The notes under the pieces are model-generated. The model ran no database searches and was not told the DNA's origin. It saw only the letters and a program-made list of their open reading frames with translations. DNA of 46,363 nucleotides from DAITBA01 sp036824005 (lineage in GTDB: Bacteria > Pseudomonadota > Gammaproteobacteria > Burkholderiales > Rhodocyclaceae), in NCBI GenBank assembly GCA_036824005.1, contig DAITBA010000025.1, positions 1 to 46,363 on the forward strand, read 5' to 3'. The position numbers and the translations under genes were made by a program. Of the stretch, positions 16,721 through 26,672 are shown one piece after another (the stretch's first letter is position 1; each line of letters begins with the position of its first letter).

Positions 16721-16854
16721 TTCACCGCAGGTGGCGCGGCGAACGCAGAGGGAAGACGAACAACGGAGAATCGTTCGCTGGTCGTTCGCCGCGCGGGCGA
16801 TCGGTCCTCGCAGCTCGTCGGTTTGCCTCTGTGTCCTGCGCGCCCTCCGCGTGA
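16721..16854. repeat. imperfect inverted-repeat element with CGCAGAGG-type arms
   Basis: TTCACCGCAGG... at the left and the complement of ...CCTCCGCGTGA at the right form roughly 33-base imperfect arms, both containing CACnGCnGG and CAGAGG blocks, around a GC-rich centre. It fills the gap between the OmpA-like and ODP genes. I recognise the style as a dispersed palindromic repeat found between genes in several proteobacteria, by memory only. It could fold as a hairpin in the transcript and reduce expression of the genes after it. Confidence 0.45.
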
Positions 16855-16868
16855 TGGGCTGATGCCCG

Positions 16869-17630
16869 TCAGGCCGCGGGCAGTTTGAACAAGGGCGCGA
16901 TCAGGTCCACGCCGCACTGAAGTCCGGCGCACCAGTCGATGAAGCGGTTGACCATTTCCTTGCCCTGGAAGTACGCGCCGTGCTGCGGCGCGATGATGTC
17001 GATGTCCAGCGGACGGATCATGTCGGCCCAGGCCTTCATGACCTTGTTCGATGCCATGTAGCGGCGGTGGAATCCTTCCATGTGTTTCAGATGCGCATCG
17101 AAATCGGGAACGCGCGTGTAGTTCGCACCGAGCGAAGCGCCCAGATCGCCGGAGTATAGGATCTTGGCGACCGGATCGTAGAGCTGGAAGTTGCCTTCGC
17201 TGTGAAGGAAGTGCGCCGGCAGGATCATCAGGCGGGTGTTCCCCAGGGGCAGCGCGCCACCGCTGTCGGGAATCGGCTTCAACCGGTCCGCCACGAGATG
17301 ATCGAAGCCGAAGTGGGGCACGAAGCGGATCCACAGCTGGGAGATGTACGCATCGGCGTCGGTGGTCATCAGCCAGCCGTTGATGGCCGCGACGATGTCC
17401 GGGTCCTGGTGGGACAGAAATATGTAACGCAGTTTCCCCCCGCCGAGGGAGGAGAAGGTTTCCGACAGCACGCGGCTGTAGACCTTGTGGCCGCCGGGGT
17501 CGAGGATCATCCCCGAATCCCCGTCTATGATCATGTGCTGATTGGCCTGCACGGCTAGACCGCCGAGCCCGAAATCCTCCATCAATATGTTGCGGTGCTT
17601 GCCATTGTCAAAGAGCACTGTATTCGGCAT
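16869..17630 (-). CDS. ODP-type di-iron protein of the metallo-beta-lactamase fold
   Basis: A 253-residue metallo-beta-lactamase-fold protein. Metal ligands are visible as LSHQDPDIVAAI (H-x-D-x-D), HFLHSEGNFQLYD, YSGDLGAS and APQHGAYFQG, the pattern of flavodi-iron proteins in which the second histidine of HxExDH is missing. Stand-alone proteins of this type, without the flavodoxin domain, are known as ODP, an oxygen-binding di-iron sensor described in Treponema chemotaxis. The start at 17630 is the natural N-terminus (MPNTVLFDNGKH). It sits between the receiver-Roadblock gene and the OmpA-like gene, which suggests an oxygen input to a signalling module. An enzymatic oxygen or NO reductase role cannot be excluded. 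Confidence 0.8.
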   Translation of the reverse strand: MPNTVLFDNGKHRNILMEDFGLGGLAVQANQHMIIDGDSGMILDPGGHKVYSRVLSETFSSLGGGKLRYIFLSHQDPDIVAAINGWLMTTDADAYISQLWIRFVPHFGFDHLVADRLKPIPDSGGALPLGNTRLMILPAHFLHSEGNFQLYDPVAKILYSGDLGASLGANYTRVPDFDAHLKHMEGFHRRYMASNKVMKAWADMIRPLDIDIIAPQHGAYFQGKEMVNRFIDWCAGLQCGVDLIAPLFKLPAA

Positions 17631-17686
17631 TCGTCATCTCCACTCAATCGAGGGGGCGCCCGCCAGCGCCGTCACGGGCGTGCAGA

Positions 17687-18577
17687 CTACAGGATGTTCT
17701 TGATGTTCTTGATCGCCTCGCGCATGTCGAAGAATATCAAACCCAGCGGCGTCGTCTCGCTCGCCAGCACCAGCAGCACTGCGCCGCGCCCGGCGTGAAT
17801 CATCACGGCATAGCCCTGCTCGCCGCGCACGATCACCTCCTTGACCTCGCCTCGGCGCAATTCCGTTGCCGCCCGCGTGCCAAGGCTGAGCAGCGTTGCC
17901 GTCATGCCGGCGACGCGCGTTTCGTCAAAGTCCTGCGACAGGGCGCTGGCGATCATCAAGCCATCTTCCGAGATCAAGGCGCTCGCCTCGACGCCGGGGG
18001 ACTCGCTCTGCAGATTCTTGAGGACCCTGGTAAGGCTATCGAATCGGGACATTTGATTCTCCTGTTCAGGATTGGGGGTGCGGAGTGGGACGACCTGCGC
18101 CGTCGTCCGTTCGTTCTTCGGCTCGCTGCGTGCCTTCCGGGCAAGGATGAGGCTCGTTTCCGTCAGTTCACGCGGCACGCGCGCCGGGTCGAAGATGGTA
18201 TCGAGACAAGTCGAAAGTTCCGTATTGCCCGTGCCCTTGCTGATGAAATCGGTTGCGCCGAGCGACTTGGCGAGGGCGCGAGCGGCGGGATTGGCGTCGC
18301 CCGACATCATGATAACCCGCAGACCGTTGATGCGGGGAATGTGCGACGCGCGCACCCGTTGCAGCAGCGCGTATCCGTCCAGCTTGGGCAATGCGACATC
18401 GGCCACGACGGCCTGAATCGACGGATCGACCAGCAGTGTCTGCCAGCCCGCCTCGCCGTCGCTTTCCTCGCGGACTTCGAAGTGGTTGGAGATGCTTTTG
18501 CGGATGGCTTCGCGCACCGTGCGCGAGTAGTCGATAACCAGCACCCGCGGCAGCACCAGGGTGTTGCTTTCAATCAT
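17687..18577 (-). CDS. response-regulator receiver fused to a Roadblock/LC7 domain
   Basis: A 296-residue two-domain protein. Residues about 10-125 are a CheY-like receiver: LPRVLVIDYSRTVREAIRKS, phosphoacceptor region VVADVALPKLDGYALLQRVR, VIMMSGDANP and FISKGTGN (the conserved Lys). A 45-residue linker follows, then residues 176-296 form a Roadblock/LC7 domain (MSRFDSLTRVLKNLQSESPG, ASALISEDGLMIASAL, RVAGMTATLLSLGTRAATEL). CGGAG upstream supports the ATG at 18577. A perfect internal AGGAG with 6-base spacing lies before Met176, so the Roadblock part may also be made on its own. The first gene of the minus-strand signalling cluster; signal transfer from a histidine kinase is expected but no kinase is in the window. 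Confidence 0.84.
   Translation of the reverse strand: MIESNTLVLPRVLVIDYSRTVREAIRKSISNHFEVREESDGEAGWQTLLVDPSIQAVVADVALPKLDGYALLQRVRASHIPRINGLRVIMMSGDANPAARALAKSLGATDFISKGTGNTELSTCLDTIFDPARVPRELTETSLILARKARSEPKNERTTAQVVPLRTPNPEQENQMSRFDSLTRVLKNLQSESPGVEASALISEDGLMIASALSQDFDETRVAGMTATLLSLGTRAATELRRGEVKEVIVRGEQGYAVMIHAGRGAVLLVLASETTPLGLIFFDMREAIKNIKNIL
18052..18063 (-). promoter_or_regulatory. internal ribosome binding site and ATG before the Roadblock half
   Basis: On the minus strand AGGAG (18059-18063) is followed by six bases and ATG (18050-18052), which opens MSRFDSLTRVL in the same frame as the receiver. This is a stronger start signal than many true starts in the window. It fits either an internal re-start giving a separate 121-residue Roadblock protein or a recent fusion by loss of a stop codon. 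Confidence 0.6.
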
Positions 18578-18978
18578 TTGCGCTGCTCCGAAGTCCGTTG
18601 GGCGCCGGCGCGGCACAAGGCTGGGACGGCCGGCAGGGGAGCGTCGTCCGTGCGGGCGGCGACATCCTCATCCACTGCAAACGCCAAGTCATGGTAGCGC
18701 GGGTCCCGAAGTAGGGGTTGAGTCGCGACAATCGTCTGCCGTTCGCCTGCGTCGAATGGCTGCCGGGCGGGAAAGACATCCGCCGGTACGACGTCCGCGA
18801 GGGGCAACAACCTGCATGGCATTGTGGACTTTCCGACGATGCGACGGCAATCCTTCGAACGGTGTAGTTCGAACTACACTGTGCAAACGCTTGTATGTCG
18901 GGAGGTAACGACAGCGCATGCATCCATGGCACGTTGCCTCGGCGGTTCGCCGGCAAAAACGGCGACCGAACCATACCG
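18578..18978. other. 401-base intergenic region upstream of the receiver-Roadblock gene
   Basis: No gene I can support. The region contains the 18-base perfect palindrome at 18862-18879 and must hold the promoter of the minus-strand signalling cluster as well as the end of the FmdE-like transcript. Minus-strand codons from 19010 to 18570 are open but give an Arg/Ser/Pro-rich translation without family features. Confidence 0.5.
18862..18879. promoter_or_regulatory. 18-base perfect palindrome, probable operator
   Basis: GTGTAGTTC is directly followed by its complement GAACTACAC. A loop-free palindrome of this length does not make a terminator but is typical of a dimeric repressor site. It lies about 285 bases upstream of the receiver-Roadblock start and 100 bases after the FmdE-like stop. 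Confidence 0.45.
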
Positions 18979-19608
18979 TTATCGTTGCAGGAGAACCAGC
19001 TCGGGGTCATCGGCGTGCTCGATCAGTATCTGGCGCACCCGCTCCTGCCACAGGCGAGCGAACTCGCGCCGCTCGGCATCGGACGCGCTGCCGCTGATTG
19101 CCTTCTGCATCAACGGCGCCAGCTCCGGCGGCGCCGGCACGCGCTGCGGCTGGTAGTCCACCGCGCAGCTTGCTTCGCTGTCGAGACGGGTAAAGCGCAT
19201 CGTCGCGCGCATGGTGACATTGAAGAAGAGCAGATTGCGCCGGTCGAAGCGGCCGGCGATGCCCTTAAAGCCGCTGTTGTGGGTGGCGCCGGTGAGCAGG
19301 CTGACGACATTGGCGATCACGCCCGTGACGCCGGCAAGCATGTCGTCGCGAAACTCGACCTTGATTGCACCGCGCTCGGGCAGCGGCTCGCCGTACAGGT
19401 GGGTGAGGGCGCGGCGGGTCATGAGCCAGGCGCCTGCCACGGTCGGGCAGGAGTGCCCGGCCAGCCGCACGGCGTCGGCGTACCCGTATTCGATGATGCC
19501 GCCGTCGGCGGCGCCGAGGAAATCGGCCAGCGGATCGCGCAGGCGAATCCGCGGCGCCTGGTCGAAAAACGCCGGGAAACTCTCGGCCGATGTGCCTGTC
19601 GTGTTCAT
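18979..19608 (-). CDS. FmdE-like protein
   Basis: A 209-residue protein whose N-terminal half resembles the FmdE domain: ADAVRLAGHSCPTVAGAWLM carries the GHxCP motif that marks this family, and LTGATHNSGFKGIAGRFDRR follows where homologues have their second conserved block. FmdE was named for tungsten/molybdenum formylmethanofuran dehydrogenase operons, but bacterial stand-alone members have no proven function; a metal-binding or molybdenum-related role is possible. The C-terminal half is charged and helical. The gene is divergent from the alanine dehydrogenase gene, with 145 bases between the two starts. I see no other molybdenum genes nearby, so the role stays open. Confidence 0.68.
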   Translation of the reverse strand: MNTTGTSAESFPAFFDQAPRIRLRDPLADFLGAADGGIIEYGYADAVRLAGHSCPTVAGAWLMTRRALTHLYGEPLPERGAIKVEFRDDMLAGVTGVIANVVSLLTGATHNSGFKGIAGRFDRRNLLFFNVTMRATMRFTRLDSEASCAVDYQPQRVPAPPELAPLMQKAISGSASDAERREFARLWQERVRQILIEHADDPELVLLQR

Positions 19609-19753
19609 GGCGGGATGGCCTCGCGCCGGTTACGCCGAAGGTGCCGGAGTGTACTGCGACGCTCGCGCCGGCGGGATAATGCAGATCAAGAAAACGCCTC
19701 GGCGCGCAGGCCGAGGACGATAGGCCGGCAATCTCTTAGTCGAGGAGGACGTC

Positions 19754-20869
19754 ATGCTTCTAGGCGTGCCGAAGGAAATAAAGACCCATGAGTACCGTGT
19801 CGGCCTGACGCCGTCGTCGGTGCGCGAGGTGGTGGCGAACGGCCACCAGGTCGTCGTCGAGCGCGGCGCCGGCGCAGGCATTAGCGCTGCCGACGCCGTC
19901 TATGAGAAGGCAGGCGCCCAGCTCGTGGATACGGCCGAGGAGGTGTTCGCCCGGGCCGAGATGGTGGTTAAGGTCAAGGAACCGCAGTTGGCCGAGCGCG
20001 CCCGGCTGCGCCCGGAGCAGATCCTTTTCACCTACCTGCACCTGGCGCCCGACCCCGACCAGTGCCGGGACCTGGTGGCGAGCGGCGCGGTGTGCATTGC
20101 CTATGAGACGGTCACCCAGCCGGGCGGCGGCCTGCCCCTGCTGGCGCCCATGTCCGAGGTGGCGGGCCGCATGGCGGTGCAGGCGGGTGCCAAGTACCTG
20201 GAGAAGGAGCATGGCGGTATGGGCATCCTGCTCGGTGGCGTGCCGGGTGTGCCGCCGGCCAAGATCGCGATCCTCGGCGCCGGTGTGGTTGGCGCCAACG
20301 CCGCGCAGATCGCGGTGGGCAGCGGCGCGCTGGTCGTCGTCATCGACAAGAGCCTCGATGCGCTGCGGCGCATGGACCGGATGCTCGGCGCGCGCGTTAT
20401 GACCGCCTACTCCAACCGCGACAACATCGAGCACCACGTACTCAGCGCCGACGTGGTGATCGGCGGCGTGCTCATTCCCGGTGCCGCGGCGCCGAAGCTG
20501 GTGACGCGCGAACTGGTGCGTGCGATGAAGAACGGATCGGTGATCGTGGATGTGGCCATCGACCAGGGCGGGTGCTGCGAAACCTCACGTCCGACCACCC
20601 ACGCCGATCCGACCTTCGTCGTGGATGGCGTGGTGCACTACTGTGTTGCCAACATGCCCGGCGCCGTGCCGCGCACCTCGACCTACGCCCTAAACAACGC
20701 CACACTGCCCTTCGTGCTGCAACTGGCGAACCAGGGCTGGCGCCAGGCGCTGTGCGTCAACGAGCATCTCAAGAACGGGCTCAATGTCTGTCGCGGCAAG
20801 GTGACCTGCCGCGAGGTGGCGCAGGCGCTCGGCCATGTCTATGTCGCGCCGGAGACGGCGATGGCATAG
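19754..20869 (+). CDS. ald: alanine dehydrogenase
   Basis: A 371-residue alanine dehydrogenase, full length for the family. The N-terminus MLLGVPKEIKTHEYRVGLTP is diagnostic, VVKVKEPQ holds the catalytic lysine and FTYLHLAPD the catalytic histidine. The NAD site is AILGAGVVGANAAQIAVGSG, and DVAIDQGGC with YCVANMPGAVPRTSTYALNN follows. The enzyme converts L-alanine and NAD to pyruvate, ammonia and NADH, or the reverse. GAGGAGGA precedes the ATG. It is followed by an inositol-phosphatase-family gene 71 bases downstream; the functional link is not obvious. A second amino-acid dehydrogenase within 5 kb of gdhA suggests an organism that lives on amino acids, but that is inference. Confidence 0.95.
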   Translation: MLLGVPKEIKTHEYRVGLTPSSVREVVANGHQVVVERGAGAGISAADAVYEKAGAQLVDTAEEVFARAEMVVKVKEPQLAERARLRPEQILFTYLHLAPDPDQCRDLVASGAVCIAYETVTQPGGGLPLLAPMSEVAGRMAVQAGAKYLEKEHGGMGILLGGVPGVPPAKIAILGAGVVGANAAQIAVGSGALVVVIDKSLDALRRMDRMLGARVMTAYSNRDNIEHHVLSADVVIGGVLIPGAAAPKLVTRELVRAMKNGSVIVDVAIDQGGCCETSRPTTHADPTFVVDGVVHYCVANMPGAVPRTSTYALNNATLPFVLQLANQGWRQALCVNEHLKNGLNVCRGKVTCREVAQALGHVYVAPETAMA

Positions 20870-20940
20870 GCTTGGCGGAGTCCCCCGCGCGCCACGGTTG
20901 GTGGCAGAATCGGCTAGGGAGCAGAACGGACGGGAGCCAA

Positions 20941-21741
20941 ATGACGCATCACCAACGCTACAGCGGGCCGGCGGACACGGCCGAACGCGCCGAGTTCACA
21001 CCCTTCGTGCGCGAACTGGCGGCGGTGAGCAGCGCCGTCATCCGCCAGTACTACCTCGCCGGCGTGCAGGTGTTGACCAAGGCCGACGCCACGCCGGTGA
21101 CCGTCGCCGACCGCCGGGCCGAGGAGGTGATGCGGGCGCTGATCATGCAGCGCTACCCCGAGCACGGCATCATCGGCGAGGAATTCGGTGAGCACCAGCC
21201 GCAGGCGCGTTATCGCTGGGTGCTCGATCCCATCGATGGCACCAAGGCTTTCGTCGCCAACTGCTACATCTTCGGCACGCTGATTGCGCTGGTGCGCGAC
21301 GGACGACCGATCGTCGGTGCCATCGCCAGCCCCCTGGTCGGCCACGTGCTGCTCGGCGACGGCGCGGCGGCCTGGGTCGGCGAGCAGCGCGTGCGGGTGC
21401 GCTCCTGCGCGCGCATCGAGGACGCAGTGCTGCTTACCACCGATCACTGGGAGGTGTTCAGGCACCAGAACGGCGCTGCCTTCGAAGCGCTATCCAAGCG
21501 TGCCCGGGTCTATCGCAGCTGGGGCGACTGCCATGGTTACTTCCAGGTCGCCACGGGCGGTGCCGACATCATGCTCGATCCGGTGTTGAGTCAGTGGGAC
21601 ATCATGGCCCTGGTGCCGGTGGTCGAGGGCGCCGGCGGTCGCATCACCGACTGGCAAGGCCGCGATCCGGTCGGCGCCGCCTCGCTTATCGCCACCGGCG
21701 GCCCCCTCCATGACGAAGTGATACGCCTGCTCAACCCTTGA
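20941..21741 (+). CDS. inositol monophosphatase-family enzyme, probable histidinol-phosphatase (HisN type)
   Basis: A 266-residue member of the IMPase family. The metal-binding sites are visible: HGIIGEEFGEH, VLDPIDGTKAFV (the DPxDGT signature) and SQWDIMALVPVVEGAGGRIT (the WDxxA signature with GG). HisN-type histidinol-phosphate phosphatases read very much like this (KADATPVTVADRRAEE near the N-terminus), which is why I prefer that over inositol phosphatase. The start is supported by CGGGAG upstream. It lies between ald and an ADP-ribose pyrophosphatase gene on the same strand, with short gaps of 71 and 32 bases. No other histidine genes are nearby. Confidence 0.82.
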   Translation: MTHHQRYSGPADTAERAEFTPFVRELAAVSSAVIRQYYLAGVQVLTKADATPVTVADRRAEEVMRALIMQRYPEHGIIGEEFGEHQPQARYRWVLDPIDGTKAFVANCYIFGTLIALVRDGRPIVGAIASPLVGHVLLGDGAAAWVGEQRVRVRSCARIEDAVLLTTDHWEVFRHQNGAAFEALSKRARVYRSWGDCHGYFQVATGGADIMLDPVLSQWDIMALVPVVEGAGGRITDWQGRDPVGAASLIATGGPLHDEVIRLLNP

Positions 21742-21773
21742 GGCGCAGCGCCGCGCGGCGCGGGAAAGGGAAC

Positions 21774-22403
21774 ATGGACGACGGCAAGGTCGAAATTCTG
21801 TCGCGGGAAATCTGCTTCGAGGGATTTTTCCGCCTGGAACGCATCCACCTGCGCCACAGCCTGTTCGCCGGCGGCATGAGCCCCGTCATTTCGCGCGAAC
21901 TGGTGGAGCGGGGCGATGTGGCGGCGGTGCTGCTCTACGATCCGGCCGCCGACAAGGTGGTGCTGATCGAGCAGTTCCGCGTCGGGCCGATCGCCGACGA
22001 CGACGGGCCGTGGCTGATCGAGATCGTCGCCGGCCTGATCGAGCCGGGCGAAACGCCGCAGGACGTTGCGCGGCGCGAGGCGCTCGAAGAGGCCGGCTGT
22101 GTCGTCGCCGAGCTCATGCCCATCACCACCTTCTATGCCAGCCCGTCCAAGACGACCGAACGTTCGTTTCTATTCTGCGGCCGCGTCGATGCCTCGAAGG
22201 CGGACGGCATCCACGGCTTGCGCCACGAAGGCGAGGATATCCGCGTTCTGACGCTGGCCACGGACGAAGCCCTGGCGCTGGTGGATTCGGGGCGCATCAA
22301 CTCCGCCTGGCCGATCATCGCCCTGCTCTGGCTGGCGCGCGAGCGCGAACGGGTGCGCATACTGTGGCTGGGCTCCGGCCCGCGGAACGTGGAGGGCGAC
22401 TAG
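21774..22403 (+). CDS. nudF: ADP-ribose pyrophosphatase, NudF type
   Basis: A 209-residue Nudix hydrolase. The Nudix box is complete: GLIEPGET with REALEEAGC following at the required spacing. Around it are LLYDPAADKVVLIEQFRVGP, PWLIEIVAG and FYASPSKTTERSFLFCGRVD, the substrate region typical of ADP-ribose pyrophosphatase (NudF), which splits ADP-ribose to AMP and ribose 5-phosphate. AAAGGG precedes the ATG at 21774. The gene is the third of a short same-strand row after ald and the phosphatase gene and converges with the BON-domain gene. Confidence 0.9.
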   Translation: MDDGKVEILSREICFEGFFRLERIHLRHSLFAGGMSPVISRELVERGDVAAVLLYDPAADKVVLIEQFRVGPIADDDGPWLIEIVAGLIEPGETPQDVARREALEEAGCVVAELMPITTFYASPSKTTERSFLFCGRVDASKADGIHGLRHEGEDIRVLTLATDEALALVDSGRINSAWPIIALLWLARERERVRILWLGSGPRNVEGD

Positions 22404-22413
22404 GCAGGCCTTT

Positions 22414-22543
22414 TCCGCAGATGTCGCAGATTGGCACAGACGAACAAGGACACGGCCTTCTGTTGCGTAATTATCGCAATGGCTGCATTCGAACGCCAAA
22501 CTCCGTAATGACTTGAAGCGGGATTGTCTGCGTCGTCTGCGGG
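22414..22543. repeat. imperfect inverted-repeat element between convergent genes
   Basis: TCCGCAGATGTCGCAGATTG at the left pairs with the complement of GGATTGTCTGCGTCGTCTGC at the right: about 22-base arms with few mismatches around an 85-base, less GC-rich centre. It lies between the convergent nudF and BON genes and could end transcription from both sides. Its CGCAGA-rich arms recall the element at 16721-16854. Confidence 0.45.
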
Positions 22544-22576
22544 CTAGGGACTGGTCGGAACAGAACCGCCCTCGCG

Positions 22577-23305
22577 CTATGCGCGCACCTCGATACGGTT
22601 GATCACTTCATTGACGCCGGTGACATACCACGCGTCCGTTTCTGCCGTTCTTTTCTCCTCCTCGCGCGTCACGAGTCCGTCCAGGCTGACCACGCGCAGT
22701 ACCGTGTGCACGCTGACCTGGGCGGCATGCACATGCGGGTCGAGTTCGAGCACCAGGCGCACGGCGTCGGTCACCTCGTCGTCGTTGTCCTCCTCCGCCG
22801 GTTCGACGTGAAGCCGATTGACCACGTTGCGGCAGCCGGGCACCCACCATGCCATGGCCCCGACGATGCGCTTGTGCGACAGGCTGATGACATGGCCTTC
22901 GAGGGTGATCTCGCCGTCGGCGACGCTGAATTCCACCTCGCCGCAGGCATCGTCGCCGATCGCCTCATGCAGCGTTTCCGCCTGGCCCTTGTTGCGCTGG
23001 CGCAGCGTGCAGTTCTTCAGGTCGCATTCGTTGAGCAGGGCGTGCGCCAGCGCGTCGAGGATGGCGCCGTCGCCTCGCTGCTCCCGCGGCACGACGCGCA
23101 GATGATCCACAACGCCGCTCACGCCCGGCACACCCTTCGTCAGGCGCACCGCGAGCTTCTTCGCTGCGATGCCGTCGACATCACCCGTCAGCGCGACGGT
23201 GCCGTCGCTGAACTCCATGTGAATCGGGAAAGCATGAATGTTCACGCGGGGCTCATGTTCGAGCGCCGCGTGAACCTGCTTCAGGATCTCTTCCTTGGTC
23301 GTCAT
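22577..23305 (-). CDS. BON-domain protein with three BON-like repeats
   Basis: A 242-residue protein with three BON-like modules at about residues 6-70, 95-165 and 175-242. Each has the pattern 'charged helix, GxxxLxGxV strand, VxGVxxVxxxLxV': FSDGTVALTGDVDG with GVPGVSGVVDHLRVV, VADGEITLEGHV with PGCRNVVNRLHV, and VSLDGLVTREEE with VTGVNEVINRIEV. BON domains bind phospholipids and are found in OsmY-like stress proteins and secretins; this one lacks a signal peptide, so it is probably cytoplasmic. GGGAG before the ATG at 23305 selects the start. The N-terminal MTTKEEILKQV also fits a fresh start. Confidence 0.82.
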   Translation of the reverse strand: MTTKEEILKQVHAALEHEPRVNIHAFPIHMEFSDGTVALTGDVDGIAAKKLAVRLTKGVPGVSGVVDHLRVVPREQRGDGAILDALAHALLNECDLKNCTLRQRNKGQAETLHEAIGDDACGEVEFSVADGEITLEGHVISLSHKRIVGAMAWWVPGCRNVVNRLHVEPAEEDNDDEVTDAVRLVLELDPHVHAAQVSVHTVLRVVSLDGLVTREEEKRTAETDAWYVTGVNEVINRIEVRA

Positions 23306-23455
23306 GGCTCGCTCCCTCGGGACGGTTCGTGCGGCTTCAGCGTCGCGCAACGGCGCGCTGCTGTCAACCGCGTCCGTCGAATCGCACGCTCCTTTGTGGT
23401 GTAATACCGCAGGCGCGCCAATGCGCGGCAGGCGCGCCGCCGAGAGGACAACCGC

Positions 23456-23662
23456 ATGCACAGGCACGATATTTCATTCGTTATCGAGGTTGCCAACCGC
23501 GTCTTTGGTGAACCCGCCAAGGCGCAGGCGTGGCTCAACCACCCGCGGCTGCAACTGGGCGGGCGCACGCCCATGGAGATGCTTGCCACGGCAGACGGTG
23601 CCCGCCGCGTCGAGGAGCTGCTGGCGCAGATAGACGACGACAATCGGCTCGGCCTCGACTAG
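23456..23662 (+). CDS. minimal MbcA/ParS/Xre antitoxin-type domain protein (DUF2384)
   Basis: A 68-residue protein that is almost only the C-terminal toxin-binding domain of MbcA/ParS/Xre antitoxins: VFGEPAKAQAWLNHPRLQLG then GRTPMEMLATADGARRVEEL. In complete antitoxins this part follows an N-terminal helix-turn-helix, which is absent. GAGAGGA supports the start. No RES-domain toxin is next to it: upstream is the BON gene on the other strand, downstream the hsp20 gene. It may be a solitary antitoxin or a domain used for another interaction. The domain call is good; the function is not known. Confidence 0.75.
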   Translation: MHRHDISFVIEVANRVFGEPAKAQAWLNHPRLQLGGRTPMEMLATADGARRVEELLAQIDDDNRLGLD

Positions 23663-23732
23663 CCGGCTGATGCAGCGCTGCTGCGCAGCCCGCCGCCTTC
23701 CTCGCGATGCCGCATTCTGCCGGCGGGCGGGT

Positions 23733-23761
23733 CTTGGAAATTCCGCCATCCGGCCCAATGT
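23733..23761 (+). promoter_or_regulatory. sigma32 (heat-shock) type promoter of hsp20-lon
   Basis: CTTGGAA at 23733-23739 and CCCAATGT at 23754-23761 are separated by 14 bases. The heat-shock consensus is CTTGAA, 13-17 bases, CCCCATnT, so each box differs by about one base. The position, 39 bases before the hsp20 start, and the products of the two genes after it agree with heat-shock control. Confidence 0.6.
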
Positions 23762-23799
23762 AACTGTCCGGAGACACGTGCCACGGGAGCAGGCGATTC

Positions 23800-24207
23800 A
23801 TGACATCGCGCGATCCAAGAACCATGATGTGGGAGCAGGCCCTGGAGCTATGGGAGCGGGCCGATCGGCTGCACCGGCAGTTCTTCCAGTTGAGCACGGC
23901 CCAGGGCCGGCGTCCGACGTGGGAGCCGCCGGTGGATATTTTCGAGACCGAGCGCGAACTGTCGATTCTGGTTGCGCTGCCGGGGGTCGCGCCCGGGCAG
24001 CTTGAAATCGTCATCGACGGTGCCAACTTGCTGGTGCTGGGCGAGCGCCCCATGCCTGTCACCAGACGCGATGCCATGATCCATCGGCTGGAAATTCCCT
24101 ACGGCCGCTTTGAGCGGCGCATCGAACTGCCGACAGGCAGTTATCGCATCGGCGAGCGGGCGCTGGTAGACGGCTGTCTGACGCTGATCCTGCACAAGCT
24201 GGGTTGA
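23800..24207 (+). CDS. Hsp20/alpha-crystallin family small heat-shock protein
   Basis: A 135-residue small heat-shock protein. The alpha-crystallin domain runs from about residue 44 to 133: WEPPVDIFETERELSILVAL, PGVAPGQLEIVIDGANLLVL, RLEIPYGRFERRIELP and VDGCLTLILHK, with the PG...G pattern between strands usual for the family. Unlike most members the C-terminal I-x-I/V motif is reduced to LILHKLG. It acts as an ATP-independent holdase for unfolding proteins in the cytoplasm. The stop codon is directly followed by the ATG of lon (TGAATG), so both are translated from one message; a sigma32-like promoter precedes it. Confidence 0.88.
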   Translation: MTSRDPRTMMWEQALELWERADRLHRQFFQLSTAQGRRPTWEPPVDIFETERELSILVALPGVAPGQLEIVIDGANLLVLGERPMPVTRRDAMIHRLEIPYGRFERRIELPTGSYRIGERALVDGCLTLILHKLG

Positions 24208-26646
<2,439 letters not shown>

Positions 26647-26672
26647 AGCGAAGCAGTGATCGGTGCGTGCGC

